A stretch of DNA of 64,000 nt from Meira nashicola (GCA_001600355.1 BCJU01000002.1:2666001-2730000); one strand, 5' to 3'; positions 9,746 through 19,220 are shown, numbered from the stretch's first letter. Notes: a model not told the origin generated them from the sequence alone. Program-made: numbers and translations.

Positions 9746-10476
9746 ATGATTCGATTACAAATACTTCTATTTACGTTCTTATTGATGTTCTTTATTACTT
9801 TTGCTTTCTCATGTAACTTCTATTTAATGAACGGAAGCCACATAAATATACTCACAATTGTTTCTTTTTTACCGCAGCCACAATCGAACAAAGTGAAACA
9901 ATGAAAAAGACAAAAACAACCAAACACAAACTCAAAACGCAAAAACATTCAACTAAAAAATACACTAAACCAATTTCATTACCAAAAGGTCAAATTTTAC
10001 CATATCAAACGCCAGATTGTGGAGAGGTACCAAACGATCCTCTGTATTCATGCAAAATCGTTTGTCCTTATGATTATAATTGTCAAATTTTGGGCTTCAA
10101 TAGAACAAAGATTAGTTGTGGATGTGGTGCTCAAATTTGCAAAAATAAGAAATTGTATGGATTTCCATCTTATACAAAAGGAAAAAAACTTAATAATAAA
10201 CAAATCGCTCTTCAACCTCACATAATTGCACCTTGCAATTGTACAATTCCTGCTGAAATTGCTCCTTATCATCGTGCAATTCATAATGAAACATGTGAAG
10301 AGATGAATAATATCACCACTCAAGCTAATTCACCCGATCAAGCCAACTTTCCCAGTCAAGAAAACTCTACCAATCAATTTAACCCACCCGATCAAGCCAA
10401 TCCACCCGACCATGAAAACTATTATTCTCTTTCAGATGTCCTCGATCAAACTTCAAATAGCTCTACAATAGAGTGA
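9746..10476 (+). CDS. Cluster member 12: secreted Cys-rich protein with hexapeptide-repeat tail
   Basis: Exons are 9746-9812 and 9878-10476, giving 221 aa, the longest member. The phase-1 intron (donor GTAACT, acceptor CCGCAG) joins a signal peptide (MIRLQILLFTFLLMFFITFAFS) to a strongly Lys/Thr-rich spacer of about 30 residues. The core reads GQILPYQTPDCGE, SCKIVC, DYNCQILGFNRT, SCGCGAQIC, NKKLYGFPSY, NKQIALQPHIIAPC, NCTIPAEIAPYHRAIHNETC. Ten cysteines and the sequon are kept. A tail follows with five hexapeptide repeats (xN-x-P-x-Q). The second intron is absent. The basic spacer and Asn/Pro/Gln tail suggest a wall- or surface-contacting protein, which is inference only. Confidence 0.78.
10324..10413 (+). 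repeat. Five 18-bp coding repeats in the member 12 tail
   Basis: Five in-frame 18-bp units encode ANSPDQ, ANFPSQ, ENSTNQ, FNPPDQ and ANPPDH. The array ends near the stop codon and is likely prone to length change by slippage. Confidence 0.75.
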
Positions 10477-10683
10477 TTCTCACCTTTTTTTATTCACTTA
10501 ATTTTCAGGTAGATTTGATATCAACTTGTATTTCTCGCTACCAAATTCGAATCGGAATTAACGACCTTAGCGTACTGCTTCACATTCTGTGTGTATTTCA
10601 ATATATTAAAATTTTCACATTAAGATATGAACAGTATCATTAGATCTTCTTAACACTCTGGAAGCCATTCAGAACATACAAGT

Positions 10684-13011
10684 TCAATTTTTACTCGATC
10701 GAATACCGAGTGCTTGCTCGATTAGACAAAATTGATGAGCAGCTTCTAGTGTAGCTCCCTCAGTTGAACTTCCTGCAAAAGTATGACCACTACCTGGTGC
10801 TACGTACATAAGAAGAGGCAATTTGTTGTTTGGGTGCAGGTATTGCAATTCAGCAATCATCTTGTAACTGTGAGCAGGCGAAACACGATCGTCATCTTGA
10901 CCAGGAGTAAGTAGCATTGCAGGATACTCTTTTTTAGGATCTACGTTTTGCAAAGGGCTCCAAGCACGAATTGCATCATATTCTGCTGGAATATTGGGAT
11001 TACCAAATTCACTAAATTGCAATGATCCTATACGACTTCTTAATGCGACCATGAAATAATCAGCGACTGCTCGAACAGCCAAGACAACGTTTACCAGACC
11101 CTGCGGGGCTTGATTTGCTACCACTAAAGCTGCCATAGCACCAGCTGAAGCTCCATCTATAATAGTTTGACCAGGGCAAGACAACTTACGTTTCTTTAAA
11201 TCTTCTAGAATGGCAATCCAATCGTCATACGTTCTTTGCTTGTGTATTGTGGTTGCATCTAGATGCCATTTGCCACCTTCATCACTTCCTCCTCTAATTG
11301 CAGTCCAGACAAAGCGAGAATTATAATTGTTTAAGAAAGTGAAGAAAGTTGGAGAGTAGTAAAGAGATTCCTTATAGCCATATGCTCCATATCCTTGTAC
11401 CCACGTAGGTCTACATTCTTTACCTTTTCCCTTTTGTGTCACAAAATAGGGTACCTTCGTCCCATCTTTGCTAATAGCGAAGAATTGCTCGATATTAAAA
11501 TCACTTGCTTTCGTACCTCGCACGTTTTGGATTGTGACTGTCGAAGTTTGAACTTGACCGGTGCTCTTACTGTACTCCAACTCGTAGATCTTCGTTGGTG
11601 TGTTCCAAGAAGTGTAGGAGACTACAGCCTTGTTGCTTTCTGCATAGACTATCAATTTACCGAAACTTGCCGTCTCAGTTGGTAAAAGATGTTGCAACAT
11701 CTTACCTGTCTTGATATCATAAAGATAGAGAGTGTCTTTACCGGATTCGATATAATTGATCAAGAGTTTATCATGGGCGAATGCAAATGCGTTTACCTGA
11801 GGAATCAATGCATCTTCCCTCTCTTTGATCACATCTTGGACCTCTAAATGATCTTTAATATCTGTCAGAATACTCGTTGGACGTGCTTTACTCCAATCCA
11901 ATTGAACTTTTGCGATCTTTGAGTTAGTAGCATTTCCTTGATCAGTCTGGAAATAGAAGGCGTTTTTAATCGTGGTGACGTAGTAAACTTGATAATCGTA
12001 ATCGGGTGAAATTGAAATCCATTTCATCTTTTCCGAAACAGTTTGACCATCTAAAAGACAGGCATATGCGAATTGCTTGAATGATTGATCTACAAAGCCA
12101 AGAAGATATAACCATCGGCCATCATAACTCATTCCCATTTGAAGTTCAACGGTCATCGGCTTCACAACTGTGATATCTTTGTCGATTGTTGTGCCCCAGC
12201 TATGATACTTTAGAAGAAAATTAGAAGCTTGATCTCCTTCTGCTTCGGCTCGAACATAAAAGAAACCTTTGCTATCGTGCGTCCATTTCAAATCTTGCTG
12301 ATTCAATGGAATAGCAAGTGACAGACTTCCTTCTCCGCCCTTTGGAAACGTCTTTGCACTAATTAATGGGGTGTTGACAGAACGAAAATACCAAGTAGCA
12401 AAATCACTGTTATTTTCCGATACAAGATAGCAAAACCATTTCCCATCTGGAGAGATATTAACACCTTGGCTGATAATGTTTGATGAACCATCAGCGCTCA
12501 ATAAGGATTCGTTAAGGAATGGCTTTCCGGGTGGTTGTGCGAAATTGTTTTTCTTTCCTGCTTCAAATTCTGCAACAGAAGCTTTATACCATGTCGGACG
12601 TTGTTCTCCGATATGCTTCAAGGTAAAAAGATAGAAAGGATTTCCTGATTGCTCTGCGAATAAACCCATTTCGTCGTATTGATCATAGTCCGTAGATCGT
12701 TGGATAGATTGCTGAATAGTCTTTATGTTGCTGCAGCGTTTCATATAAGAATCCGTAAGAGAAGCTTGATCAGAGATGAACTTTTGCACTGATGTATCGT
12801 TCGTTGGACCTTCGAAGTAAAAATATGGATCATCATAAGTCACATTTCCATTTGCTTTTGCCGAACGGAAAGACCATTTTTTGTCAATTCTCTTCGCTTT
12901 TGGGTAGACTAGACCACTTGAAGGCTTTTTTGCTGTATCAGCTGCTTCTGTAATTGAGAAAAATCCTGTTACAGCTGCAATTGCAAGGAGGAGTAAGGCA
13001 AAGATTTGCAT
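10684..13011 (-). CDS. Secreted prolyl oligopeptidase (S9A family)
   Basis: Single-exon gene, 775 aa. Prolyl oligopeptidases cut short peptides after proline. The N-terminal half (about residues 60-500) fits the S9A beta-propeller. The C-terminal half is an alpha/beta hydrolase with Ser622 in a G-A-S-A-G elbow, Asp at about 707 in DDRVSP, and His743 in GSGHTF. Many S9A enzymes have GGSNGG at the elbow, so this variant is unusual though it still meets GxSxG. Most family members are cytosolic, yet this one opens with a clear signal peptide (MQIFALLLLAIAAVTGFFS). The length is typical (about 700-800). It lies convergent to the cluster of small secreted proteins, 208 bp from member 12. A TATA box lies about 75 nt before the ATG. 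Confidence 0.85.
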   Translation of the reverse strand: MQIFALLLLAIAAVTGFFSITEAADTAKKPSSGLVYPKAKRIDKKWSFRSAKANGNVTYDDPYFYFEGPTNDTSVQKFISDQASLTDSYMKRCSNIKTIQQSIQRSTDYDQYDEMGLFAEQSGNPFYLFTLKHIGEQRPTWYKASVAEFEAGKKNNFAQPPGKPFLNESLLSADGSSNIISQGVNISPDGKWFCYLVSENNSDFATWYFRSVNTPLISAKTFPKGGEGSLSLAIPLNQQDLKWTHDSKGFFYVRAEAEGDQASNFLLKYHSWGTTIDKDITVVKPMTVELQMGMSYDGRWLYLLGFVDQSFKQFAYACLLDGQTVSEKMKWISISPDYDYQVYYVTTIKNAFYFQTDQGNATNSKIAKVQLDWSKARPTSILTDIKDHLEVQDVIKEREDALIPQVNAFAFAHDKLLINYIESGKDTLYLYDIKTGKMLQHLLPTETASFGKLIVYAESNKAVVSYTSWNTPTKIYELEYSKSTGQVQTSTVTIQNVRGTKASDFNIEQFFAISKDGTKVPYFVTQKGKGKECRPTWVQGYGAYGYKESLYYSPTFFTFLNNYNSRFVWTAIRGGSDEGGKWHLDATTIHKQRTYDDWIAILEDLKKRKLSCPGQTIIDGASAGAMAALVVANQAPQGLVNVVLAVRAVADYFMVALRSRIGSLQFSEFGNPNIPAEYDAIRAWSPLQNVDPKKEYPAMLLTPGQDDDRVSPAHSYKMIAELQYLHPNNKLPLLMYVAPGSGHTFAGSSTEGATLEAAHQFCLIEQALGIRSSKN

Positions 13012-13669
13012 GATGTGTGTGGATTGAAGATGAGTGGAAGGTGAATGTAAGGAGAGGATCTGTAAGTTTCACTATTTATATGTATTTATATATTGTATTG
13101 TCCTTGATCTTATTTCCTTCACAAACTCACAAATTAGTTGTCATATGATCTTTTCCAGCGGATCCGACAAATGATAGACAGCACTTATAAACTTGAAAGA
13201 GCGTTCTTTTGAGAATCAAGAGCGGAACCGAGTACGCCTTAAAAATAGTAACATTCTTGCCTTTCGAATAAATAATATAAATCAAGCCCAGCAGTAAACT
13301 ACATGTGCTATTTTTTGCCAATTAAAAGAATATTTTTCGCCTATAAAATTCTCGGCGCGAATTTCTCTCATTAGATTCCGCAATTCGTGTCTACGTACTA
13401 TGCGAACGATGAAAATCGGTTAGTTTTATCATGCCACTTCAACAAGATCATTTTGATTTTCCCTCAGAGAATGGCAGCATTTAATGAACTGGGTACATGA
13501 TGTGGTTAAGAAGAGAGAAACATAAAATTGTTTCGCGTGTTCTTACAACAAGCAAGCGTGGTTGAAATGAAACGCGGAAATGTATACAAACTGAATGCAT
13601 AAATCGCTAGCGGATTTTTTTGCATTTTCTAAACACTAACTTCCATCCTCTTGTAAATTGGAGAATGTA
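13012..13669. other. Intergenic region between divergent peptidase and methyltransferase
   Basis: Holds two divergent promoters. A small minus-strand frame (13127-13321) has no features of a real protein. Apart from the TATA box of the peptidase, nothing specific is seen. Confidence 0.5.
13083..13092 (-). promoter_or_regulatory. TATA box of the prolyl oligopeptidase gene
   Basis: TATATAAATA on the minus strand about 75 nt upstream of the ATG at 13011; a second TATAAATA lies 10 nt closer. Confidence 0.45.
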
Positions 13670-14731
13670 ATGAATCATGATCGTCCTTGCTCAAGTAACG
13701 GTGGTTCACTCGATACACAATCAAGTAAAGGTATCGCGAACAAGAAAAGAGATAGACCTATCTCTCTAGCCTCAAACGGCAACTTTAAGAATTACTATGC
13801 CATACGAAGAGATGTCCGACAAGAAGATCGACAAAAGAACGATGATAAGCGAGCTTCTGATAAACGTGTAGAAGCGATTACTACTTGGATCAATTCTCAT
13901 AAGATGGTAGAGGGAGTACCATGTCGTCGTATCGAAACGTATTTGGACATCGGATGCAATACTGGTCAATGCACCTTCGAACTTGCACAATACCTCAATG
14001 ATCAACCGAAGCATGTCATCGGCATCGATATAGATGAAGACTTGGTGAGGCAAGCCAGAATTACTGCAAAAAGCTATGGCTATCAAAATAATCTACAAAG
14101 TTCAGCCAATCAGGTTTTGGGGAGTGGAAGAGTAGGTTATTCAACTGATCAACCTCGCAAACGACTTCGGCTCGAAGAATCTGCTGAAGCATATGTGTCT
14201 ACCATTCTCACTTGTGATTGGACTTACAATAATGGCCTCGAAGAAGATATAGAAAAGTTGACTAAGCATAACAACGAAGGATATGACCTGATTACAGTAT
14301 TATCCGTCTCCAAATGGATCCAGCTAGAACATGCCGATGCTGGCATTCGAGTCTTTTTTGCACGTATTTGTAATTCATTAAAGTCAGGTGGATTATTCAT
14401 TTTTGAGCCACAGCCTTTCAAATCATATAAGGGCTTACACAAAATCACCAAACCATCAAGCAGAGAACGACAGAATATCGCACAAATGAAGATTTTTCCT
14501 GATGACTTTCCATGGATCTTGACAATAGAATTCGGTTTGATCGGACCTTTCTTTATTCGTTGTCGAGGTCAAAATGGATTCATACGTGATATACAAGCAT
14601 ACCTGCAGCCTGAGAAGATAGACTCAAAAATCCTGCTACATCGAAAGGAAATACTTAAAAGTGCAAAAGAGGAAAGGCATTCTTTTGACACTGTACCATG
14701 GGTACAGCGTGATCGTCAACAATCTGTGTGA
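13670..14731 (+). CDS. Bin3/MePCE-type RNA methyltransferase
   Basis: 353 aa from the first real ATG. The family (Bin3, BCDIN3, MePCE, fission yeast Bmc1) methylates the 5' gamma-phosphate of small RNAs such as 7SK or U6, or binds such RNAs. Visible features: a basic N-terminus ending in NFKNYYAIR, the SAM-binding motif I YLDIGCNTGQCTFEL at about residue 93-106, an acidic motif II (VIGIDIDEDLV), a motif IV-like YDLITVLSVSKWIQL, and near the end GGLFIFEPQPFKSY, which matches the family's GG-x-x-x-EPQ-x-(W/F)-x-SY signature. The exact RNA target cannot be read from sequence. Longer extension upstream uses only a TTG, so 13670 is chosen. Confidence 0.85.
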   Translation: MNHDRPCSSNGGSLDTQSSKGIANKKRDRPISLASNGNFKNYYAIRRDVRQEDRQKNDDKRASDKRVEAITTWINSHKMVEGVPCRRIETYLDIGCNTGQCTFELAQYLNDQPKHVIGIDIDEDLVRQARITAKSYGYQNNLQSSANQVLGSGRVGYSTDQPRKRLRLEESAEAYVSTILTCDWTYNNGLEEDIEKLTKHNNEGYDLITVLSVSKWIQLEHADAGIRVFFARICNSLKSGGLFIFEPQPFKSYKGLHKITKPSSRERQNIAQMKIFPDDFPWILTIEFGLIGPFFIRCRGQNGFIRDIQAYLQPEKIDSKILLHRKEILKSAKEERHSFDTVPWVQRDRQQSV

Positions 14732-14785
14732 TTTAAAATGCCATACAATTCGAAATTTTTTTGCAATGCATAATGTACAGTAAAG

Positions 14786-16954
14786 TTACAAAACGATTTC
14801 TTCAATCGCTTCCTTGTTTGTTCCTAACTTTGGTAATCGAACATAAACGTCCATCCCATGACCATCTAAGCTACGCAAATTCAAACTGCCTCCAAAGAAG
14901 TCCGTATAGATCTTACACATTGGAAGGCCCAAGCCTGTTTCTTGTCGTGTTAGTGGACTTCGTGGAATTGCTTCTTGCAATGCTGCTCTGGCTAATTCCT
15001 GAATGCTGTGCGGTAATTTGTCATTTGTGTCTTCGACTGCGTCCTTCAAATTGAGTTCTTCAAATCGCTTTTGCGCATCATGTGTTGCCAATTGTTCAGC
15101 AACCGTTCCTTTGAATCGTCCAACAGCTCGTAAAGCATCCATCTTTGCTCTACTATCAATACCAGTCTCCCTTTGCGATTGTACAGCTGCACGCAAGCCA
15201 GCACCCATTGCTGACTTTTCTCCTCCGGGACTCTCGGTACTTACTGGTTGGTGAAAAGAAGATTGTTCTTCTTTTGAATTGTGCATGTCTGATGAAGATC
15301 CTGCTTTAGCTTCCGGATTAGCTTGTAAAACATTTTGAGAGGTCAGTCTAGCCCTTCTCACTTCTTCATCTTCAATCTCTAACCGCCTTCGTACGTTAGA
15401 AAATGAAGTAACGGCAGCAAGCAGGGCATCAGACACAGCTAGACGACCTGTAGATGCGCTTGGCACACTTGATCCACCTGGCGCCCCCTCTCTTGCATGC
15501 ACATGTCTGGCATGACTCATTGCAATATCAATAGGATCTGCCATACTGCCACTTCTTCTCACTTGATGTTGATGATCTAAAGAATCGCCTGAACGGTCAT
15601 TGGTTAAGGTTGAATCCATAGAAAAGTGTTCACCGGATCGTGATTGTTCTGAGAGTGATTGATAGCGAGATTCATTGTGTGAGTCTCTCGAGAATGATTC
15701 GCCTTGGTTTGTTCCTTCATCATCGATAAGTTCCCTGCGTTTCTTACTTGCTGATAAACGTGAAGAATGTTTCCTTCGATGTTCGCGGCGAGCATGTGAT
15801 CCACTCAATTTTGCCAAAAGATCGGGCAAGCCGCCACCACAATCCGAAACACGAACGATTAAATCTTCATCAGGTGGTCCTTCGACAATAGTTGCACGAA
15901 TAGTAACAGGATCGCGAGCTGAAAGTGGTTGACGCATGACTGCCGTCATCGAATTTTTGAGCAATTCAAAAAAGATGTACTCGAGATGTTCTGGAATATA
16001 TGCGAATCGAGTATCAAGAGCGCCATCAATCACAACAGTTGGTATGACAGCTGCATCTCCCGTTCTAATTCCTGCTTTCACTTCATCTTGGAAGATCTTT
16101 GTAAGTAGACCAACGACCTTACTTATCACGCTTGACACTTTCAAATTCGTATAAATGATTCCGATATGATCACCATCTCCTTGATTTGCAGTTGATTCAG
16201 GAGAAGATGATGAAGAATCGTTGAAAAAGTGAAAAGGATCGTCAAGTGCTTCAGAAAGTGCAATATGCTGCTCTGCCAAGACTCTCCGGGATATTCGACT
16301 GCGCAGCATTCGTTCCATAAAACCATCTAATTGGTCGGATGATAAATGATGAGAAGACTCAACGATACCGATCGTAAGAGACGGGATGATGGTCAAATGA
16401 TCATCCAAAAGCCTTTTCAAAGTTGTACAGAATTCTTCGTTATCTTCGATGGACCTAATATTGGAAACTTTGCGAAATGTTTCGAATGCGCTCCAATACT
16501 TTTCGTATACTTCTTCTAAGTGTTTGTTGGTCATCACAACAAAAGGCAATGCTTGTAGGTCGCGAATTCGATGTGCAATGCGCACAGCAAGCTCTTGACG
16601 TACGTAATTGGCACTTTTCAAGATCTTCTCGCGATCCCTTCCCAATGTACGTCCAAAGAAGACGAGTTGACGTAATGTCATTCGAGTTGCAGGTTTTGCA
16701 GCATACTGCTCCAAAACTTTATTGAGATAGAAATGCCGACCTAGGTCCATCTGGACAGTTGCGGAAGCTTCTTTTGATGTAGTAGACGAAGAGGAAAGGC
16801 GTCTTCGTTGTGACCGAAATATTGGAGGTATGTTTTGAGAAAAAGGTATTGAGCTTTGCATTCTGTTCATTAGCCGCAAAGATGATCTTTGACAGCTACA
16901 TGAACTGCTAGAAGCCAGAAATCGACCTGAGCGTATTGCATGGCTTCTAGTCAT
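14786..16954 (-). CDS. Mitochondrial PDK/BCKDK-type protein kinase
   Basis: 722 aa. Kinases of this family are histidine-kinase-like (GHKL fold) but phosphorylate serine on pyruvate or branched-chain 2-oxoacid dehydrogenase E1 in the matrix. The start has a mitochondrial-type leader rich in Arg/Ser (MTRSHAIRSGRFLASSSSC). An alpha-helical N-domain follows (TLRQLVFFGRTLGRD ... LPFVVMTN). The ATP site has an N box (FFELLKNSMTAV), G1 box (VSDCGGGLPD) and G2 box (GLGLPMCKIYTDFFGGSL). Between G1 and G2 sits an insert of roughly 250 residues, Ser/Arg/His-rich and probably disordered, which lifts the length far above the usual 400-450. Yeast Pkp2 is the likely counterpart, but PDK versus BCKDK cannot be settled here. 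An earlier in-frame start is only a TTG. Confidence 0.85.
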   Translation of the reverse strand: MTRSHAIRSGRFLASSSSCSCQRSSLRLMNRMQSSIPFSQNIPPIFRSQRRRLSSSSTTSKEASATVQMDLGRHFYLNKVLEQYAAKPATRMTLRQLVFFGRTLGRDREKILKSANYVRQELAVRIAHRIRDLQALPFVVMTNKHLEEVYEKYWSAFETFRKVSNIRSIEDNEEFCTTLKRLLDDHLTIIPSLTIGIVESSHHLSSDQLDGFMERMLRSRISRRVLAEQHIALSEALDDPFHFFNDSSSSSPESTANQGDGDHIGIIYTNLKVSSVISKVVGLLTKIFQDEVKAGIRTGDAAVIPTVVIDGALDTRFAYIPEHLEYIFFELLKNSMTAVMRQPLSARDPVTIRATIVEGPPDEDLIVRVSDCGGGLPDLLAKLSGSHARREHRRKHSSRLSASKKRRELIDDEGTNQGESFSRDSHNESRYQSLSEQSRSGEHFSMDSTLTNDRSGDSLDHQHQVRRSGSMADPIDIAMSHARHVHAREGAPGGSSVPSASTGRLAVSDALLAAVTSFSNVRRRLEIEDEEVRRARLTSQNVLQANPEAKAGSSSDMHNSKEEQSSFHQPVSTESPGGEKSAMGAGLRAAVQSQRETGIDSRAKMDALRAVGRFKGTVAEQLATHDAQKRFEELNLKDAVEDTNDKLPHSIQELARAALQEAIPRSPLTRQETGLGLPMCKIYTDFFGGSLNLRSLDGHGMDVYVRLPKLGTNKEAIEEIVL

Positions 16955-17313
16955 ACTGATACGGATGAACACCAACAGCAATAAACACAATGATGGTGTT
17001 CTATTTTGTGTTTTTGCTCTAGCAAATATTTAAACTTTTTAGCTTCCAAACTTTTTCTGACTCCCGCTTGGCCTTCACAGAAAAAAAGAAAAATACTGAT
17101 TTGGTGCCGGTTTCGGGCGCGTAGGGTGGAGGAGCGTATAATCTACACGCATAAAATAAAATCTTTCTGAACACAACATAGCATTTACCCAGATGACTAC
17201 CATTTCTGCCGACGTCAACTTCCCGCAAAGATATGGAAGGTGAGGAAAGCAGAGGTTCCGTTTCAGACTTCCCTTGATCATGAATAATTTCTAGGCTAAA
17301 GTAGACAGTCAGG
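16955..17313. other. Divergent promoter between kinase and F-box/ankyrin-like gene
   Basis: No gene is supported. Contains a CG-rich patch (GGTGCCGGTTTCGGGCGCG) at about 17103-17121. Confidence 0.45.
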
Positions 17314-19104
17314 ATGCAATCTGCCTCTGAAAGCCAACCAGAAGGAGATCGACCCGGTATGAGTGGAAAACGGCAAAGGAGTGAAGAAATTTCTCCATCA
17401 AGCACAAAAATAGGCATCTCAGATGTAAGAAGTTCTTCTCCTCGAAAGCGAAGAAAGTCTGGTCGAAGTGCAGATCAAGATACCCTACCTCAAATAGAGG
17501 AAAGCGTTGATCGCGTACCAGTAGGATTATTAGATTTACCAGTAGAACTATTACAAAGCATTCATCTTTATGCAAAGAATCCAAACTTTCCCGCGACAAA
17601 TCGACATCTCTTTTCAATCTTCAATGCTAGCCCTGTATCAGTTAAAGCAAGATATCTATTAGCACGATGGCACGAAGCATATTGTTATGGATTTCAGCAA
17701 TCGATTAAGCACGGATCTTCGCGTAAATCAAGCTCGACAGAAATCACACAAAGACCACCGTTACCCAGTACGCCTTCTTCCGATTTGCTAGCAAATGGAC
17801 TTCTCCCTGAATTAAGCTGGCCGAGTCGTTTCATACCAGTCTTGCCCACCAACGATTTCCCATATCCAATGAGTAATGCTTTCCACAGAAGCGCGGATCA
17901 TTTCATTTTGGATTATTGTCTAAGGTATCGCCTTTGCGATGTGACAGTGCTACATGCAGTTGAAGATATTGTTTTGCATCATAAGGAATTTGGAAATATC
18001 GCAATAGCAACCGGATTATGGCGAGATCATGATGGATATCTTCATCCACACGAGCCTCGGCGAAATATGTCCCAGGGTACCCTATCAGTCTCCACTGCTG
18101 CTGCTAGAAGCGAAACAATTGATGGCTCTTCAATCTACTCCGCCAGAGATGATGAAATGGAATCCATGGACGTGCACAATACTTTGCCTACTCACTTGAG
18201 GGTTACGGAGATCCCCAAAAGACTGTTTCAGTCACTCAAAGCAGGCAATGTCAATAAAGAGGTCGCTGAATCTGATTTCCTGCCCACCAATTATCGGGAA
18301 TATGTACGCAATTTCGATCATGATCTGGCAAAGCATCTGAGCGCATTTGGCGGCATAGATGGAATAGGACCGTTCCCATCGCATGCTTCTTTACTCCTGT
18401 TATTATCCATTGCGGCAATGCACGTTCCCACAACTACGGCTTTGCCTTCTGCTTCAGCTCCATTCAATTCATTCGAAGGCCTCCCATTAGCCAAAGCCAC
18501 TTTTGCAAGGAGCACTTTTATGGTGCAACTCTTATTATCATTAGGTGCAGAACCTTCGCGCAAAGCAAGTTTGTCATTATATATAGCCATTCGAAATGGT
18601 TGGTTGGAAGGTTTGATCCAATTGGTCGAAAGGGATGAAGCAAAACTTATAGAATGGCAATCAGCTTTGGACGGAATTCGAGATTGGTTTGGCAAACGAG
18701 AAAGTGACCAACGAGGTTTGAAATGGAAAAGTAGTATCTTTTATACTCTACCTCAACATAGTGCTACAGAATCAAGCGAAAGCCAAAGTGAAACCTCCCA
18801 GGTATCTGCTAGCATTCGTACCGCAATGAACGGACAACCTCATCGTCTTCCCGCGCCTGTTTCAAATGTCAATTCTGGAAATGATCTTCATCAGCAAGAA
18901 GGTGTTAGCTTACCAACTACCTCTTTTAAACGGAGAAGATTGCTTGACCGTGCCAATTTGGATAGCAAAATGTTGAAAGAGGCTGTAAAACATAATAATT
19001 GGTCAATTGCGAATTGGCTACGTTCGAAAGGCATAGTTCCCGACTTGAGAACAATCAAGCTGATCGAAATGAAACAATCATCCGGTCAGATAGGTAACAT
19101 TTGA
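17314..19104 (+). CDS. F-box-like and ankyrin-like protein, function unknown
   Basis: 596 aa, single exon. The first 65 residues are charged and Ser/Arg-rich with a likely nuclear signal (SPRKRRKSGR). At about residues 66-100 an F-box-like stretch is seen (VGLLDLPVELLQSIHLYA). The middle has weak ankyrin-like helices (FMVQLLLSLGAEPSRKASLSLYIAIRNG, about residues 405-435, split here by eye), and the C-terminus has another (LKEAVKHNNWSIANWLRSKG). These together suggest a substrate adaptor of an SCF ubiquitin ligase, but the F-box is not strong. No transmembrane segment. I do not recognise an orthologue with a name. Confidence 0.6.
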   Translation: MQSASESQPEGDRPGMSGKRQRSEEISPSSTKIGISDVRSSSPRKRRKSGRSADQDTLPQIEESVDRVPVGLLDLPVELLQSIHLYAKNPNFPATNRHLFSIFNASPVSVKARYLLARWHEAYCYGFQQSIKHGSSRKSSSTEITQRPPLPSTPSSDLLANGLLPELSWPSRFIPVLPTNDFPYPMSNAFHRSADHFILDYCLRYRLCDVTVLHAVEDIVLHHKEFGNIAIATGLWRDHDGYLHPHEPRRNMSQGTLSVSTAAARSETIDGSSIYSARDDEMESMDVHNTLPTHLRVTEIPKRLFQSLKAGNVNKEVAESDFLPTNYREYVRNFDHDLAKHLSAFGGIDGIGPFPSHASLLLLLSIAAMHVPTTTALPSASAPFNSFEGLPLAKATFARSTFMVQLLLSLGAEPSRKASLSLYIAIRNGWLEGLIQLVERDEAKLIEWQSALDGIRDWFGKRESDQRGLKWKSSIFYTLPQHSATESSESQSETSQVSASIRTAMNGQPHRLPAPVSNVNSGNDLHQQEGVSLPTTSFKRRRLLDRANLDSKMLKEAVKHNNWSIANWLRSKGIVPDLRTIKLIEMKQSSGQIGNI

Positions 19105-19220
19105 TTTCACACCTGTTCAACACTAATTTTAAATGCATCTACACTTTGTATACTAGACAAATACACTTGTTAATTGATTGAATTTATGATACAAATGTGT
19201 GAATCCATAAAAAAGGATCT

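Noticed and set aside
13127..13321. 64-aa minus-strand frame in the peptidase/methyltransferase gap
   Set aside because: No signal, motif or conserved context; it lies in promoter DNA.
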